Shown: piece by piece, positions 46,363 to 55,211 of the stretch
Position numbering within the stretch: position 1 is the first letter of the stretch
Layout of the letters: each line of letters begins with the position of its first letter
Assembly: GCA_037045155.1 (NCBI GenBank)
Contig: JBAOIG010000005.1
Coordinates: 992,001-1,056,000, forward strand
Reading direction: 5' to 3'
Source of the DNA: Thermomicrobiales bacterium
GTDB lineage: Bacteria; Chloroflexota; Chloroflexia; Thermomicrobiales; CFX8
DNA length: 64,000 nucleotides
Program-made: the position numbers and the translations under genes
The notes under the pieces: generated by a model
Told to the model about the DNA's origin: nothing
The model's database searches: none
The model's input: only the letters and a program-made list of their open reading frames with translations

Positions 46363-46391
46363 ATCCTAGCGGACAAAGTCAGATCCTGCAA
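46363..46391 (-). promoter_or_regulatory. Possible promoter of the giant-protein cassette
   Basis: On the minus strand TTGCAG (46386-46391), 17 bases, then TAGGAT (46363-46368); the predicted start is about 108 bases before the giant gene. An imperfect hairpin at 46382-46419 (GATCCTGC/GCAGGATC plus CATC/GATG) covers the -35 element and could be an operator. The rest of the 46249-46583 gap shows nothing else clear. Confidence 0.35.
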
Positions 46392-46583
46392 GCATCTTTC
46401 GCGGATGTGTCGCAGGATCCTGCCCGCGTCCGTTCGCGGCTAGTGGGGGGCAGCAGGTCGCCAGCGAGCATGATGCCGGTCACTCTGTTTCGCGACCTCT
46501 GCTGCTGCCATCGGGGGGTGGGCCCGCTGATACGGAACGGATGATTCATGCGCCATGGTCGACCCGAGCGATGGATACCAGCG

Positions 46584-46826
46584 CTACGCTGTGGTCGCGT
46601 TCGCGCCGTCGTCCTTCTGTCGCTTGAAGATCCACAATTCGTCGGTTGTCATCCCCGCGTTCGTCGCTCCGCCACTACTTGAGCGTGGCAGCACGGTCAC
46701 CAGCTCCCAGCCCGTAGCGCCCAACTCTGGCAACATGCCAACGACGTTTTCATCCCAGCCGCCGGTGATTTCACCCAGCGTGATGGTGCGTTGGCGGTGG
46801 AAGACCCGATATTCCCAACGTTGCAT
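46584..46826 (-). CDS. Small DUF4177-like protein
   Basis: Encodes 80 residues. The outline MQRWEYRVF ... ELGATGWELVTVLP ... DELWIFKRQ is that of the DUF4177 family: a first strand with WEY, a GWELV helix-strand, and a last strand with FKR. Function unknown. The ATG at 46826 has GAGGAGATCACA directly upstream; a longer reading to 46904 lacks support. It lies upstream of the giant gene on the same strand, separated by 335 bases, so it is probably not part of that cassette. The 412 bases before it (46827-47238) show no convincing gene or RNA. Confidence 0.75.
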   Translation of the reverse strand: MQRWEYRVFHRQRTITLGEITGGWDENVVGMLPELGATGWELVTVLPRSSSGGATNAGMTTDELWIFKRQKDDGANATTA

Positions 46827-47238
46827 TGTGATCTCCTCGATTCCGGCTGTCCACGCCGCTATTGTCCCCACGATATTGTGAGGGTGCTGACACACCGCTG
46901 CCAAAGGCGGCGCGCCGGGCGATTATTCTACGACCAGAGGCCAGACGCAAAAGCGGAGCTGTCATCCACCTCCGGCGCTCCGATCTGGGTGGGCTTCGCC
47001 CCGGACAGATCGTGTCGTTCGGCGCGAGGCTCCGGTCGGACGGCTCCCCCGACGCACGGTGTGAAGATCCTTGTCTTGTTGCGTGACAGAGTCGTGACGG
47101 CGCAGCTCTGGCGCGTGTCAGCCTCGTTACAGTCGCCACCAGGGGAGTTGACCCGCGCCGATGAGGATCTCAGACTGAATCCGGAGCCCGGAGATCGTGG
47201 ACGCGGGGCGGCCCTCGTCATCGTAGGGGAGGCACGAG

Positions 47239-47692
47239 ATGCGGCGGGTAAGATGGGCGAGAGTATTTCGTTGGACGGCGATCGGCTTCGTCGTGCTGCT
47301 TCTCGCGATTCAGCTCGTCCCCTACGGACGTGACCATAGCAACCCGGCGATCACCGCTGAGCCCGCCTGGGACAGTCCCCGCACACGCGAGCTTTCGCAG
47401 GTCGCATGCTTTGATTGTCACAGTAATGAGGTCGTCTGGCCTTGGTACTCAAATGTTGCGCCGATCTCATGGCTGGTGCAGAACCACGTCGATGAGGGAC
47501 GGCGAAAGCTGGAACTTTTCAGAATGGGATCGAAAGCAGGAAACCGACGAGGTAGTCGAATCGATCGAGGACGGCGATATGCCTCCCGGCTACTATCTGT
47601 TGACACACCGCGCGTCACGGCTATCGGCGGCAGATGAGCAGGCGTTGATCGACGGCTTCGTTGCGATGTTCGGTCGTGGCAAGCATCGCTAG
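47239..47692 (+). pseudogene. Haem-binding domain protein, frameshifted
   Basis: Two frames together make one protein. From the ATG at 47239 (GGGGAGG upstream) come an N-terminal membrane segment (about residues 12-28), the haem motif CFDCHSNE (Cys57, Cys60, His61) and VVWPWYSNVAPISWLVQNHVDEGRRKL. The family then expects NFSEWD, which is found in the +2 frame from about 47510 and continues to the stop at 47692 with DMPPGYYLLTHRASRLSAADEQALI. One extra G in CTGG at 47511-47512 would explain it. Either the gene is broken in this strain or the sequence has an error. The intact form would be a small membrane-anchored c-type haem protein. Confidence 0.78.
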
Positions 47693-47708
47693 TGTGACGG
47701 GTATCCGC

Positions 47709-48467
47709 CTACAGCGCCGTCAGAATCTCCGGGCCGGCGGTGGTGATGACGATGGTGTGCTCATATTGCGCAGAGCGCGAGTGATCGTCGGTCACGATCG
47801 TCCATCCATCGGATAGCGTGTGGACCGCGCGTGATCCGGCTACGATCATCGGCTCGATCGTGAAGACCATGCCGGCGCGAAGCTCCGGCCCCTGGCCGGC
47901 CGGGCCGTAATGCGGCAGCGACGGCGCCTCGTGCATCTCGCGGCCGATGCCGTGACCGAAGAGGTCGTGAACGACCTTGAACCCGGCTGCGTTTACCACC
48001 TGTTCGATTTCCCAGGAGATGTCGGTGAGCCGCCGACCTGGCTGTGCCGTGGCGATCCCGACGTTCAGCGACTCCAGACAGACATCCATCAATCGCTGCG
48101 ATTCGGCGTCTATCGTCCCGACGGCGTACGTGCGGGCAGCATCGCCGTGCCAGCCGCGGAGAATAACGCCGACATCGAGGGCGATGATATCTCCATTCAG
48201 CAAGACACGGTCACCCGGGATACCGTGCACAACGACATCATTGACTGAGGAACAGACTGATCCGCTGAAGCCATGGTAGCCCTTGAACGACGGCACGCCA
48301 CCCTTGCCGCGGATGTATTCGTCTGCAATCCGGTCGAGTTGGCCCGTCGTTACTCCCGGCACGATCATCTCTTCCATCAGGTCGAGGATCTCGGCGACGA
48401 CACGCCCTGCCTCACGCATCAGCGCGATCTGCTCCGGTGTCTTGAGGTAGATTCTGGATCGGGCCAT
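47709..48467 (-). CDS. map: Methionine aminopeptidase, type I
   Basis: Encodes 252 residues, normal for the bacterial type. It removes the initiator methionine from new proteins, using a two-metal site. The ligands are visible: GDIIALDVG and the second aspartate in GWHGDAART, HGIGREMHE, and the glutamates in TIEPMIV and near the end. Also present is the SVNDVVVHGIPG segment with its substrate-binding His. It ends 16 bases from the convergent haem-protein remnant. The ATG has only a weak GGCGG upstream. Confidence 0.95.
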   Translation of the reverse strand: MARSRIYLKTPEQIALMREAGRVVAEILDLMEEMIVPGVTTGQLDRIADEYIRGKGGVPSFKGYHGFSGSVCSSVNDVVVHGIPGDRVLLNGDIIALDVGVILRGWHGDAARTYAVGTIDAESQRLMDVCLESLNVGIATAQPGRRLTDISWEIEQVVNAAGFKVVHDLFGHGIGREMHEAPSLPHYGPAGQGPELRAGMVFTIEPMIVAGSRAVHTLSDGWTIVTDDHSRSAQYEHTIVITTAGPEILTAL

Positions 48468-48509
48468 GTCGGACGTACCGCCTTCGTTCTCCCGGGCTAC
48501 GGACTCGAA

Positions 48510-48534
48510 GCGGGGGCGCCACAGACGCCCCCGC
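48510..48534 (-). terminator. Terminator hairpin after acsA
   Basis: A perfect 9-bp G/C stem (48510-48518 with 48526-48534) with a 7-base loop, 43 bases past the acsA stop. No T run follows. It also lies just upstream of map, in the acsA-map gap. Confidence 0.65.
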
Positions 48535-48577
48535 GACCTGATCTGGAATTGTACCGGACAGGCCGGCCGCCCCCGGC

Positions 48578-50521
48578 CTACTCTTCGAGCGTGCTGATGT
48601 CGCCGACCTCCTGGCCTAACTCCTGGGCCTTCAGGAAGCGGCGCATGATCTTGCCCGAGCGGGTCTTTGGCAGCGAGGTCACGAACTCCAGCTCCTCGGG
48701 CACGGCGATCGGGCCAACGTTCACCCGGACGTGCAGGCGCAGATCGTTGAGCAGGTGCTCGCTTGGCTCGTAGCCGGTCTTGAGGATGACGAACGCCTTG
48801 ATCGCCTCGCCCTTGATCTCGTCAGGCTTGCCGATGACGGCCGCTTCTGCGACAGCCGGGTGGCTGACCAGCGCGCTCTCGATCTCCATTGAGCCGAGGC
48901 GATAGCCCGACTTCTTGATCACGTCGTCGACGCGACCCTGGATCCAGAAGTAGCCATCCGCATCGCGGTGGGCTGCGTCGCCAGCAAAGTAGACGCCCGG
49001 GATCGTGTTCCAGTAGGACTCGTAGCGTCCCGGATCGCGGAAGATGGTTCGCATCATCGCCGGCCATGGGTTGTGGATCACGAGGTAGCCGCCCTCGTCA
49101 ACCCCGACCTCTTTGCCGTTCTTGTCGACAACGCTCGCCTTTACGCCCAGAAACTCCTTGGTCGCTGAGCCGGGCTTGAGCGGAGTGATCGGCGTCGGCG
49201 TGATCATCTGCATGCCGGTCTCGGTCTGCCACCAGGTGTCGATGACCGGCTGGCGGTTGCCGGCAATCTTGCGATACCAGATCCACGCCTCGGGATTGAT
49301 CGGCTCGCCAACGGTGCCGAGCAGCCGGACGGTCGAGAGGTCGGATTCGGCCGGCCACTGGTCGCCGAAGCGCATCAGCGCGCGGATGGCGGTTGGCGAT
49401 GTATAGAAGATCGTCACACCGTAGCGCTCGATCGTTCGCCAGATGCGGCCCGGATCGGGATAGTCGATAGCTCCTTCGTAGAAGACGCTCGTTGCCCCTG
49501 CGATCATCGGGCCATAGACAATGTACGAATGTCCAGTCACCCAGCCCGGATCGGCGGAGCACCAGTAGACATCGTCGGGGCGCATGTCGAACACATATTT
49601 CATCGTCGCGTAGACGCCGACCATATAGCCGCCGTGAACGTGAACGATGCCCTTCGGCTTGCCGGTCGTGCCCGAGGTGTACAGCATGTAGAGCGGCGCT
49701 TCGGCGTCGAGGTGCGCGATCTCGGTATCGGGGGTCGCGAGCGCCATGACCTCGTGATACCAGACGTCACGGTTGGGATACCACTTGACCTCGTTGTTGG
49801 CCCGCTTGACGTTGACGACACGCTTGATCGTCGGACACTGGCGGACCGCGTCGTCGACGATACTCTTCAGCCCGACCATCTTGCCGCGATAGAAGTAGCC
49901 ATCGGCGGTGATCACTGCCTTCGCCTCGGCATCCTGGATTCTGTCGCGCAGAGCCTGGGCGGAGAAGCCGGAGTAGACGACTGAGTGGACCACACCGATG
50001 CGGGCGGCGGCGACCATCGCGACGATTTGCTCGGGGATGCGTGGCATGTAGATGACGATGCGATCGCCCTCTTTGATGCCCATGCTCTTCAGCGCGCCAG
50101 CGAAGCGGCAGACCTCGTGGTAGAGATCGCTGTAGGAAATCGTCCGTGTCGCCCCGTCCTCGCCTTCCCAGTAGAAGGCGACCTTGTTGCGGGTAGGGGT
50201 GCTCATATGGCGATCGAGTGCGTTGTAGACGATATTGGTCTCACCGCCAACGAACCACTTGGCATGTGGCACTTGCCAGTCCAGCACCTTATCCCACGGC
50301 TTGAACCAGTCCAGCTCCTCCGCCATCTCACCCCAGAACTCCTCGGAGTGCTCGACCGACCATGCATGGAGCTCGTCGTAGCTGGAGAAGCCTTTTGAGC
50401 GGATATAGGCTGTAATGTTGGCGCTCTCGACAACGTCCTCGCTCGGCTCGAAGACGCGTTCTTCGGAGAGGACGCGGTTTGTCGTTTCCCAGTCGAGACC
50501 CTTCGGCTTCGTCGTGGTCAT
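48578..50521 (-). CDS. acsA: Acetyl-CoA synthetase (AMP-forming)
   Basis: Encodes 647 residues, the family's normal length. It activates acetate with ATP and CoA. Motifs: the P-loop YTSGTTGKPKG at about residue 266, YWCSADPGWVTGHSYIVYGPM, WWQTETG at about 416, DAAHRDADGYFWIQGRVDD, and the C-terminal acetylation site PKTRSGKIMRR, whose last-domain lysine is controlled by acetylation in many bacteria. The ATG at 50521 has AAGGAGGAG six bases upstream; longer readings run into the MarR gene. It follows that MarR gene by 97 bases on the same strand, so the regulator may control it. Confidence 0.95.
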   Translation of the reverse strand: MTTTKPKGLDWETTNRVLSEERVFEPSEDVVESANITAYIRSKGFSSYDELHAWSVEHSEEFWGEMAEELDWFKPWDKVLDWQVPHAKWFVGGETNIVYNALDRHMSTPTRNKVAFYWEGEDGATRTISYSDLYHEVCRFAGALKSMGIKEGDRIVIYMPRIPEQIVAMVAAARIGVVHSVVYSGFSAQALRDRIQDAEAKAVITADGYFYRGKMVGLKSIVDDAVRQCPTIKRVVNVKRANNEVKWYPNRDVWYHEVMALATPDTEIAHLDAEAPLYMLYTSGTTGKPKGIVHVHGGYMVGVYATMKYVFDMRPDDVYWCSADPGWVTGHSYIVYGPMIAGATSVFYEGAIDYPDPGRIWRTIERYGVTIFYTSPTAIRALMRFGDQWPAESDLSTVRLLGTVGEPINPEAWIWYRKIAGNRQPVIDTWWQTETGMQMITPTPITPLKPGSATKEFLGVKASVVDKNGKEVGVDEGGYLVIHNPWPAMMRTIFRDPGRYESYWNTIPGVYFAGDAAHRDADGYFWIQGRVDDVIKKSGYRLGSMEIESALVSHPAVAEAAVIGKPDEIKGEAIKAFVILKTGYEPSEHLLNDLRLHVRVNVGPIAVPEELEFVTSLPKTRSGKIMRRFLKAQELGQEVGDISTLEE

Positions 50522-50618
50522 TGCTCCTCCTTCGCTCCCTGTATTGTCTGGAGATGTGCGGTGATAGCAGTCCCTATCGGTCGATTCTAGCATCAGCCCG
50601 CAGTTTTCTGGCCAGCGC

Positions 50619-51107
50619 TTACTCCCCCTGAGAACCACCATCGTCCATCTGGATTATCACCTGTAGTGTTTTGCGAAGCGCCTCGAGCTGATCGCGACCG
50701 AGGATGTCCGCGTATTCCGCCTCGATCTCCTGCCTGACGGCGCGAGCATCCCCGAGGAACTGCCAGCCAACGTCTGTGAAGCGGACGAGCACCGCCCGTG
50801 CGTCCGCCGGGTCGACGTCGCGACGAACATAGCCCTGCCGTTCCATGTCGCGAACCAGCTGCCCCATCCCCTGCTTCGTCATGCCGGCCCGCTCCGCCAG
50901 CGTCGTGATCCGGGTCCCTTCCAGATCGAGATATGGCAGTAGCGACGTGTGCGTCAATGTCAGTCCGTGATGTCCACGCTCGTGGAGTCGCGCGATCGCG
51001 CGCGCGTTGACGGCGCGCTGCGCGCGCAGGAGTAGCCGGCCGATGTGCTGCTCTCGCATCTCGTGGATCTGCTCGGCTGTCGTCCCGATCGCGCTGGACT
51101 CTGGCAT
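50619..51107 (-). CDS. MarR-family transcriptional regulator
   Basis: Encodes 162 residues. The winged-helix domain is clear: LTLTHTSLLPYLDLEGTRITTLAERAGMTKQGMGQLVRDMERQGYVRRDVDPADARA (about residues 47-105), with dimerisation helices on both sides. MarR proteins repress genes and are released by small phenolic or other ligands. The ATG at 51107 has GGGAG about 11 bases upstream. A TATCT-N9-AGATA inverted repeat at 51116-51134, just before the start codon, could be its own operator. acsA is next downstream. The ligand is unknown. Confidence 0.88.
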   Translation of the reverse strand: MPESSAIGTTAEQIHEMREQHIGRLLLRAQRAVNARAIARLHERGHHGLTLTHTSLLPYLDLEGTRITTLAERAGMTKQGMGQLVRDMERQGYVRRDVDPADARAVLVRFTDVGWQFLGDARAVRQEIEAEYADILGRDQLEALRKTLQVIIQMDDGGSQGE

Positions 51108-51334
51108 GCCCGGGTTATCTCCCTTGTCAAGATAGGTAAGGTCGTTTCCTGTATAGTCTAGCCAACGAAGGTCACCAGCGTATCGCCACGGCCCCGTGTT
51201 CGCATGGCTTCGATCGGCAGGCTGGTCGGGCCGATCGGCTGAAGAGCCCGGCTGGATCGCGTACAATCCTGCTATCTCGCAGCATCGCGGATGGCGAGCC
51301 TCGGGTTAGCAATGGAGGGTGGGTCAGTTAGCCT

Positions 51335-51772
51335 ATGGCCTTGTTCAAGCGCAGTGTGACATCCGCGCCGTACGAGCCGCGGCGAGTCGGACCCGAGACT
51401 CCGGGCGCCTTGGTTTTCACTCTCCGTTCGACGCCCCGCCATCACGACGGGATTGTGGCGGCGATCGAGAGCACCGGCAGCGCGAAGGTCTATTTCTCCG
51501 AACCGCTCGCCTATCTTCGTGGGCAAGGGGTCGCGCTCTTCCGTATTGAGGCGACCGGGTTCGACTGGCTGCCGAATCTCTATCAGTTCTGGCGCAATAC
51601 CGAGGCGATCGAGGCGTTCGCGTACGATATCGCCCTCTACGCCAACAACATTGATTATGTCACGACCCTGCGAGGCCTCGCGCCGGATGATGCCCGTCGC
51701 GCCATCGAGCGGGCGGCGTCGCAGACACCCGAGAATCCCAGGAGTCACTGGCGCACGCCACTGACGCACTAG
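51335..51772 (+). CDS. Hypothetical protein
   Basis: Encodes 145 residues. Predicted alpha+beta: strands in GALVFTLRST, SAKVYFSEP and VALFRIEATG, then helices with NLYQFWRNTEAIEAFAYDIALYANNIDYVTTLRG. No family is recognised, and there is no signal peptide or membrane segment. GGGTGGG lies about ten bases before the ATG. It stands alone, followed by a terminator hairpin. Codon use looks like that of its neighbours. Confidence 0.6.
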   Translation: MALFKRSVTSAPYEPRRVGPETPGALVFTLRSTPRHHDGIVAAIESTGSAKVYFSEPLAYLRGQGVALFRIEATGFDWLPNLYQFWRNTEAIEAFAYDIALYANNIDYVTTLRGLAPDDARRAIERAASQTPENPRSHWRTPLTH

Positions 51773-51799
51773 CCCGCCCGTCAATCTGGCCCCCTGAAT

Positions 51800-51828
51800 A
51801 GCGCCACACGACCGAGTCGCGTGGCGCT
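51800..51828 (+). terminator. Terminator hairpin
   Basis: A 13-bp stem with one mismatch (51800-51812 with 51816-51828), a 3-base loop CGA, followed by GTTGCGTTT. It lies 27 bases after the stop of the hypothetical gene at 51335. Confidence 0.75.
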
Positions 51829-51903
51829 GTTGCGTTTGGCTACGAGCGGGTAGCATGGCCGTGGTTGCGCGCTCCGCAGGGCGAGTGTCGAGAGGGGGAG
51901 CAG

Positions 51904-53409
51904 TTGGCACATCGTGTTGTCATCGGTTCGATCATGCACGAGACGAACTCATTTTCGCCGGTGGGGACAACCTTCGCCTCATTCCACACCGGGCGCGACG
52001 ATTTGGTGAACGGGATTGAGGTGATCGAGGATCACCGAGGCACGTTCACCGGCCTGGGTGGCTTCATCGATGTTGCCGATGCGGCCGGCTGGGATCTGAT
52101 CGGGACAGTCAGCGGGCACGCGACGCCGAGTGGCAACGTCCCGGCGGCAGCATACGATGAGCTGAAGCGCAGGCTGATCGATCGAGTCCGACACGCCGGC
52201 GATGTCGATGGCGTCCTGCTCTATCTCCACGGCGCGATGTTGGCCGAGAACGCGCCGGACGCCGAGGGGGACCTCTGCGCGGCGGTGCGCGAGGTGGTCG
52301 GCGGCGACGTCCCGATCGTCGTTGAGCTCGACCTGCACGGCAACATCACCGAGGCAATGTGCCGGGTCGTGAACGCCGTTTACGTCTACCGAACGAATCC
52401 GCACATCGATGCCTACGAGCGCGGGATCGAGGCGGCACGCTGCCTGCAGCAGATCCTCGATGGCGCCCTCGTGCGGCCGGCAGTCTACATCTCCAAGCCG
52501 CCGATGATCCCGCCGACGATCAATATGCGCACCGCCGAGGGGCCGATGCGCGACCTGATCGAGCGTGGCATCGACTGGGAGGCGCACCCGGGCATCGTGA
52601 CGACCGCCGTCTTCGGTGGCTTCGCCTACGCCGACTTCGATCAGGTTGGCGCCGCGATGGTGGTTACCGCGACCGATCCGGCGCTCGGCCAGCGCTGCGC
52701 CGATAGCCTGGGCCGGGCCGCCTGGGAGATGCGCGAGGAGTTTCTCAAGTCGATCCCGACCCCCGAGGAGGCGCTCGACCAGGCGTTGGCGATCATCTCG
52801 GCCGGGGCCGAGAGGCCGGTCGTGCTGGCGGACGTTGCCGATAATCCGGGCGGTGGCGGCAGCGGCGACACGACCGAGCTGTTGCGAGTGATCCTCGCGC
52901 GTCGCGTGCCGGGCGCTGCGGCGGCAATCTTCGATCCCGAGGCGGTCCAGCAGGCGATCGAGGCCGGGATCGGCGCCGAGCGCGATTTCCGGATCGGCGG
53001 GAAGGTGGGTCCGCCCGAGCACGGCCAGCCGCTTGAGGTGCGCGGTCGGGTGACGCGGCTGAGCGACGGCTTCTTCGTCGGCCACGGGCCGGTCGTGCGA
53101 GGACAGACAGTAGCTTCCGGGCCGAGCGCGTGTATTGAGGTGAATGGGTTCAAGCTCGTCGTCACTTCGATCCGTCATGCGGCGAATGATCGAGGCTACT
53201 TCAAGATGGTCGGGGTCGTGCCGGAGGAGGAACCGCTGCTGGTCGTGAAGTCGCGTGGCCACTTCCGCGCCGACTTCGAGCCGATCGCCGAGCAGATCAT
53301 CGAAGTCGATGCTCCCGGGGCGGCCAACCCCAACGTCCTGCGTTACCCGTTCCAGCGCGTTCGCCGGCCAGTCTGGCCGCTGGATCCGGGCGTGGCCTGG
53401 GAGGAGTGA
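51904..53409 (+). CDS. M81-family metallopeptidase (MlrC-like)
   Basis: Encodes 501 residues. MlrC-type proteins are zinc peptidases best known from microcystin breakdown, but most have unknown substrates. The N-terminal domain has IMHETNSFSP and the central VELDLHGNITEAMCRVVNAVYVYRTNPHIDAYERG holds the metal ligands (Asp, His, His). The C-terminal domain begins near residue 300 with VVLADVADNPGGGGSGDTTELLR. The TTG at 51904 follows GAGGGGGAGCAG and gives the usual family start; a longer GTG/ATG reading has no support. It lies before a small membrane protein on the opposite strand. Confidence 0.9.
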   Translation: MAHRVVIGSIMHETNSFSPVGTTFASFHTGRDDLVNGIEVIEDHRGTFTGLGGFIDVADAAGWDLIGTVSGHATPSGNVPAAAYDELKRRLIDRVRHAGDVDGVLLYLHGAMLAENAPDAEGDLCAAVREVVGGDVPIVVELDLHGNITEAMCRVVNAVYVYRTNPHIDAYERGIEAARCLQQILDGALVRPAVYISKPPMIPPTINMRTAEGPMRDLIERGIDWEAHPGIVTTAVFGGFAYADFDQVGAAMVVTATDPALGQRCADSLGRAAWEMREEFLKSIPTPEEALDQALAIISAGAERPVVLADVADNPGGGGSGDTTELLRVILARRVPGAAAAIFDPEAVQQAIEAGIGAERDFRIGGKVGPPEHGQPLEVRGRVTRLSDGFFVGHGPVVRGQTVASGPSACIEVNGFKLVVTSIRHAANDRGYFKMVGVVPEEEPLLVVKSRGHFRADFEPIAEQIIEVDAPGAANPNVLRYPFQRVRRPVWPLDPGVAWEE

Positions 53410-53421
53410 GACTACCTCGCC

Positions 53422-53769
53422 TCACCCCAGCAGGTGCGCGAGCCCGATCAGTACCGCGACGAACACGAGCGGCGCAGCGTTCCAGAGCCAGCCGCTGCCG
53501 CCACTCGCCATCGAGCCGGTCGGGGCAGCGTCGAGGTAGCTGAAGCGCGGGTCGAGGTGGCGGTAGGGGTTCTGGGGGCGGGCGAACTCTTCGAGCATCG
53601 CGATGCCGACCGCGGCGATGATCATGATCCCGGCCGCGATGATGTCCCAGCCGTAGCGCCCGAAGAGTGGACCCCACACCATCTGAATCACCACCCCGAT
53701 CGCCAGCGCGACGAGCGTGGCCGCGACGCCAACCTTCATCTGCGCGACGATAGAGCGAATGGTCGTCAT
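53422..53769 (-). CDS. Small three-helix membrane protein
   Basis: Encodes 115 residues with about three hydrophobic segments (13-34, 40-58 and 97-114). Between the second and third is a hydrophilic stretch with EEFARPQNPYRHLDPRFSYLD. No family recognised. The ATG at 53769 overlaps the stop of the HD gene (ATGA) and has GGGAGGGCGG in that gene as binding site, so translation is coupled. Longer readings overlap the HD gene for 170 bases and are rejected. Confidence 0.72.
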   Translation of the reverse strand: MTTIRSIVAQMKVGVAATLVALAIGVVIQMVWGPLFGRYGWDIIAAGIMIIAAVGIAMLEEFARPQNPYRHLDPRFSYLDAAPTGSMASGGSGWLWNAAPLVFVAVLIGLAHLLG

Positions 53770-55082
53770 CGATCCGCCCTCCCCGTGGGCGTGGCCGACA
53801 GCAGCGGCAGCAAGAGCCGCTGCCAGTGCTGCCGGACATCGGCTCGATGCTGCTCGGCGCAGACGATGCGGATAAGCCGCCGGTGATCTTCGTACGCCTT
53901 GAGCTGCTCCGGTGACGCGCCGGCGACATCGTGCCACGGCATCAGTGGCGCGAAGCCAACCGGCGGGTTGTCGAAGCGCACCCAGACATCGGTTCGCCAG
54001 CGTTCGGGCTTGGGAATGTCGACTAGAATATCGCCTTGCTCAACCGGCCGGCCGGTGATGTGTCGTAACTGACTGACCATGACGTTTTCGAGAGCCCGGC
54101 GTCGGCCAGGATGGTCGAAGAGCGTGCCGAGGTAGACGAACAGCTCGCCTGCCCGCGAGCTGATCTCGACGGCTCGTTTGTGCAGCCTCCTGCCCGCTAG
54201 CGCGCCGACGAGCCGGCGCGTGGTGGCCGGCAGCTCCGGGGCGGCTAGCGCTGCCAACAGCGAGGCGTCGTCGTGGCGCGTTAGCTGCTCGGGCGGCAGC
54301 CCGGCGAGGACCGCCTCCTGAACGGCCCGTAGCAGCATCGCCATACAGGCGCGGTTAGTGTGGTGCCAGTAGACGTTGTCGAACATCTCCTGGCGAGCGT
54401 TGATCAGCGAGTGGAGCGGCGAGATGCCTTTCGCGTCGATCCCGATCGTGCGCCGACCTTCTACCTCGATCACCCGCAGCGCGCCCAGCAGCCGGGTCGT
54501 ATCGACGCCGCCGTAGGGGACGTGACAGGCGCGAGCATCGCGCGGCAGATAGTCGAGCTTGTCCACGTCCAGCGCGCCGCTCAGCAGCCCGCGCACCATC
54601 CGGTCCTCAGCCGGTAGATCCTTGCCGCCGGGGCTGATCAGCCGGGCGACTCGTGCCGGATCGACGCGCCAGTCAGCGCGCAATATCCCGGCGATCTCGC
54701 TCTCGACGACGATCTGGCTGCCGACTTGTTCATGGCTGGCGATCGGTGCGCCCAGCTCTTCGATCGCGTGGCTGAAGGGATAGTGGCCGATGTCATGGAG
54801 CAGCGCGGCGGCGATCGCGACGCGGGCGGATTCGTCGTCGATTCCTGCGCCGCGCTCGTTCAGTCGCTCCAGTGCTTGTTGCATCAGGCACATCACGCCG
54901 AGCGAATGCTCAAAGCGAGTGTGCCTGGCGCCCGGCCAGACTCGCGAGACGAACCCGAGCTGCTGAATGCCGTCGAGACGGAGGAATTCGGGCGTGGCGA
55001 TCAGCCGCGCCGCCTCGTGGGAGAGCGGGATCAGATCGTAGAGGCTATCGCGAATCACCGTTTCCGGCGTCAACCCGAACAT
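53766..55082 (-). CDS. HD-domain phosphohydrolase
   Basis: Encodes 438 residues. The N-terminal half has the HD superfamily metal site: RFEHSLGVMCLM (about residue 56), ALLHDIGHYPFSHAIEE (about 96, H and D ligands) and DYLPRDARACHVPYGGVDTTRL (about 180). This pattern is that of the YwfO/SAMHD1-like dNTP triphosphohydrolase branch. A C-terminal domain of about 200 residues shows only general helical content. Substrate could be dNTPs or other nucleotides; not shown here. It is translated together with the small membrane protein at 53422. Confidence 0.88.
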   Translation of the reverse strand: MFGLTPETVIRDSLYDLIPLSHEAARLIATPEFLRLDGIQQLGFVSRVWPGARHTRFEHSLGVMCLMQQALERLNERGAGIDDESARVAIAAALLHDIGHYPFSHAIEELGAPIASHEQVGSQIVVESEIAGILRADWRVDPARVARLISPGGKDLPAEDRMVRGLLSGALDVDKLDYLPRDARACHVPYGGVDTTRLLGALRVIEVEGRRTIGIDAKGISPLHSLINARQEMFDNVYWHHTNRACMAMLLRAVQEAVLAGLPPEQLTRHDDASLLAALAAPELPATTRRLVGALAGRRLHKRAVEISSRAGELFVYLGTLFDHPGRRRALENVMVSQLRHITGRPVEQGDILVDIPKPERWRTDVWVRFDNPPVGFAPLMPWHDVAGASPEQLKAYEDHRRLIRIVCAEQHRADVRQHWQRLLLPLLSATPTGRADR

Positions 55083-55211
55083 GCGCGTTACTCCAGCATC
55101 CGTTCAAGGGTCATCGTAGTGATTCTATCCATCTTCCGCCGGTCGGGAGGCGCGACTGACTGCGTTACACTTCAGACGAAACCCATGTGATGTGGATCGG
55201 TGGAGGTGGGC

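Noticed and set aside
46928..47221. Possible 97-residue gene on the minus strand
   Set aside because: Low-quality composition (Ser/Arg/Pro-rich) and no binding site.
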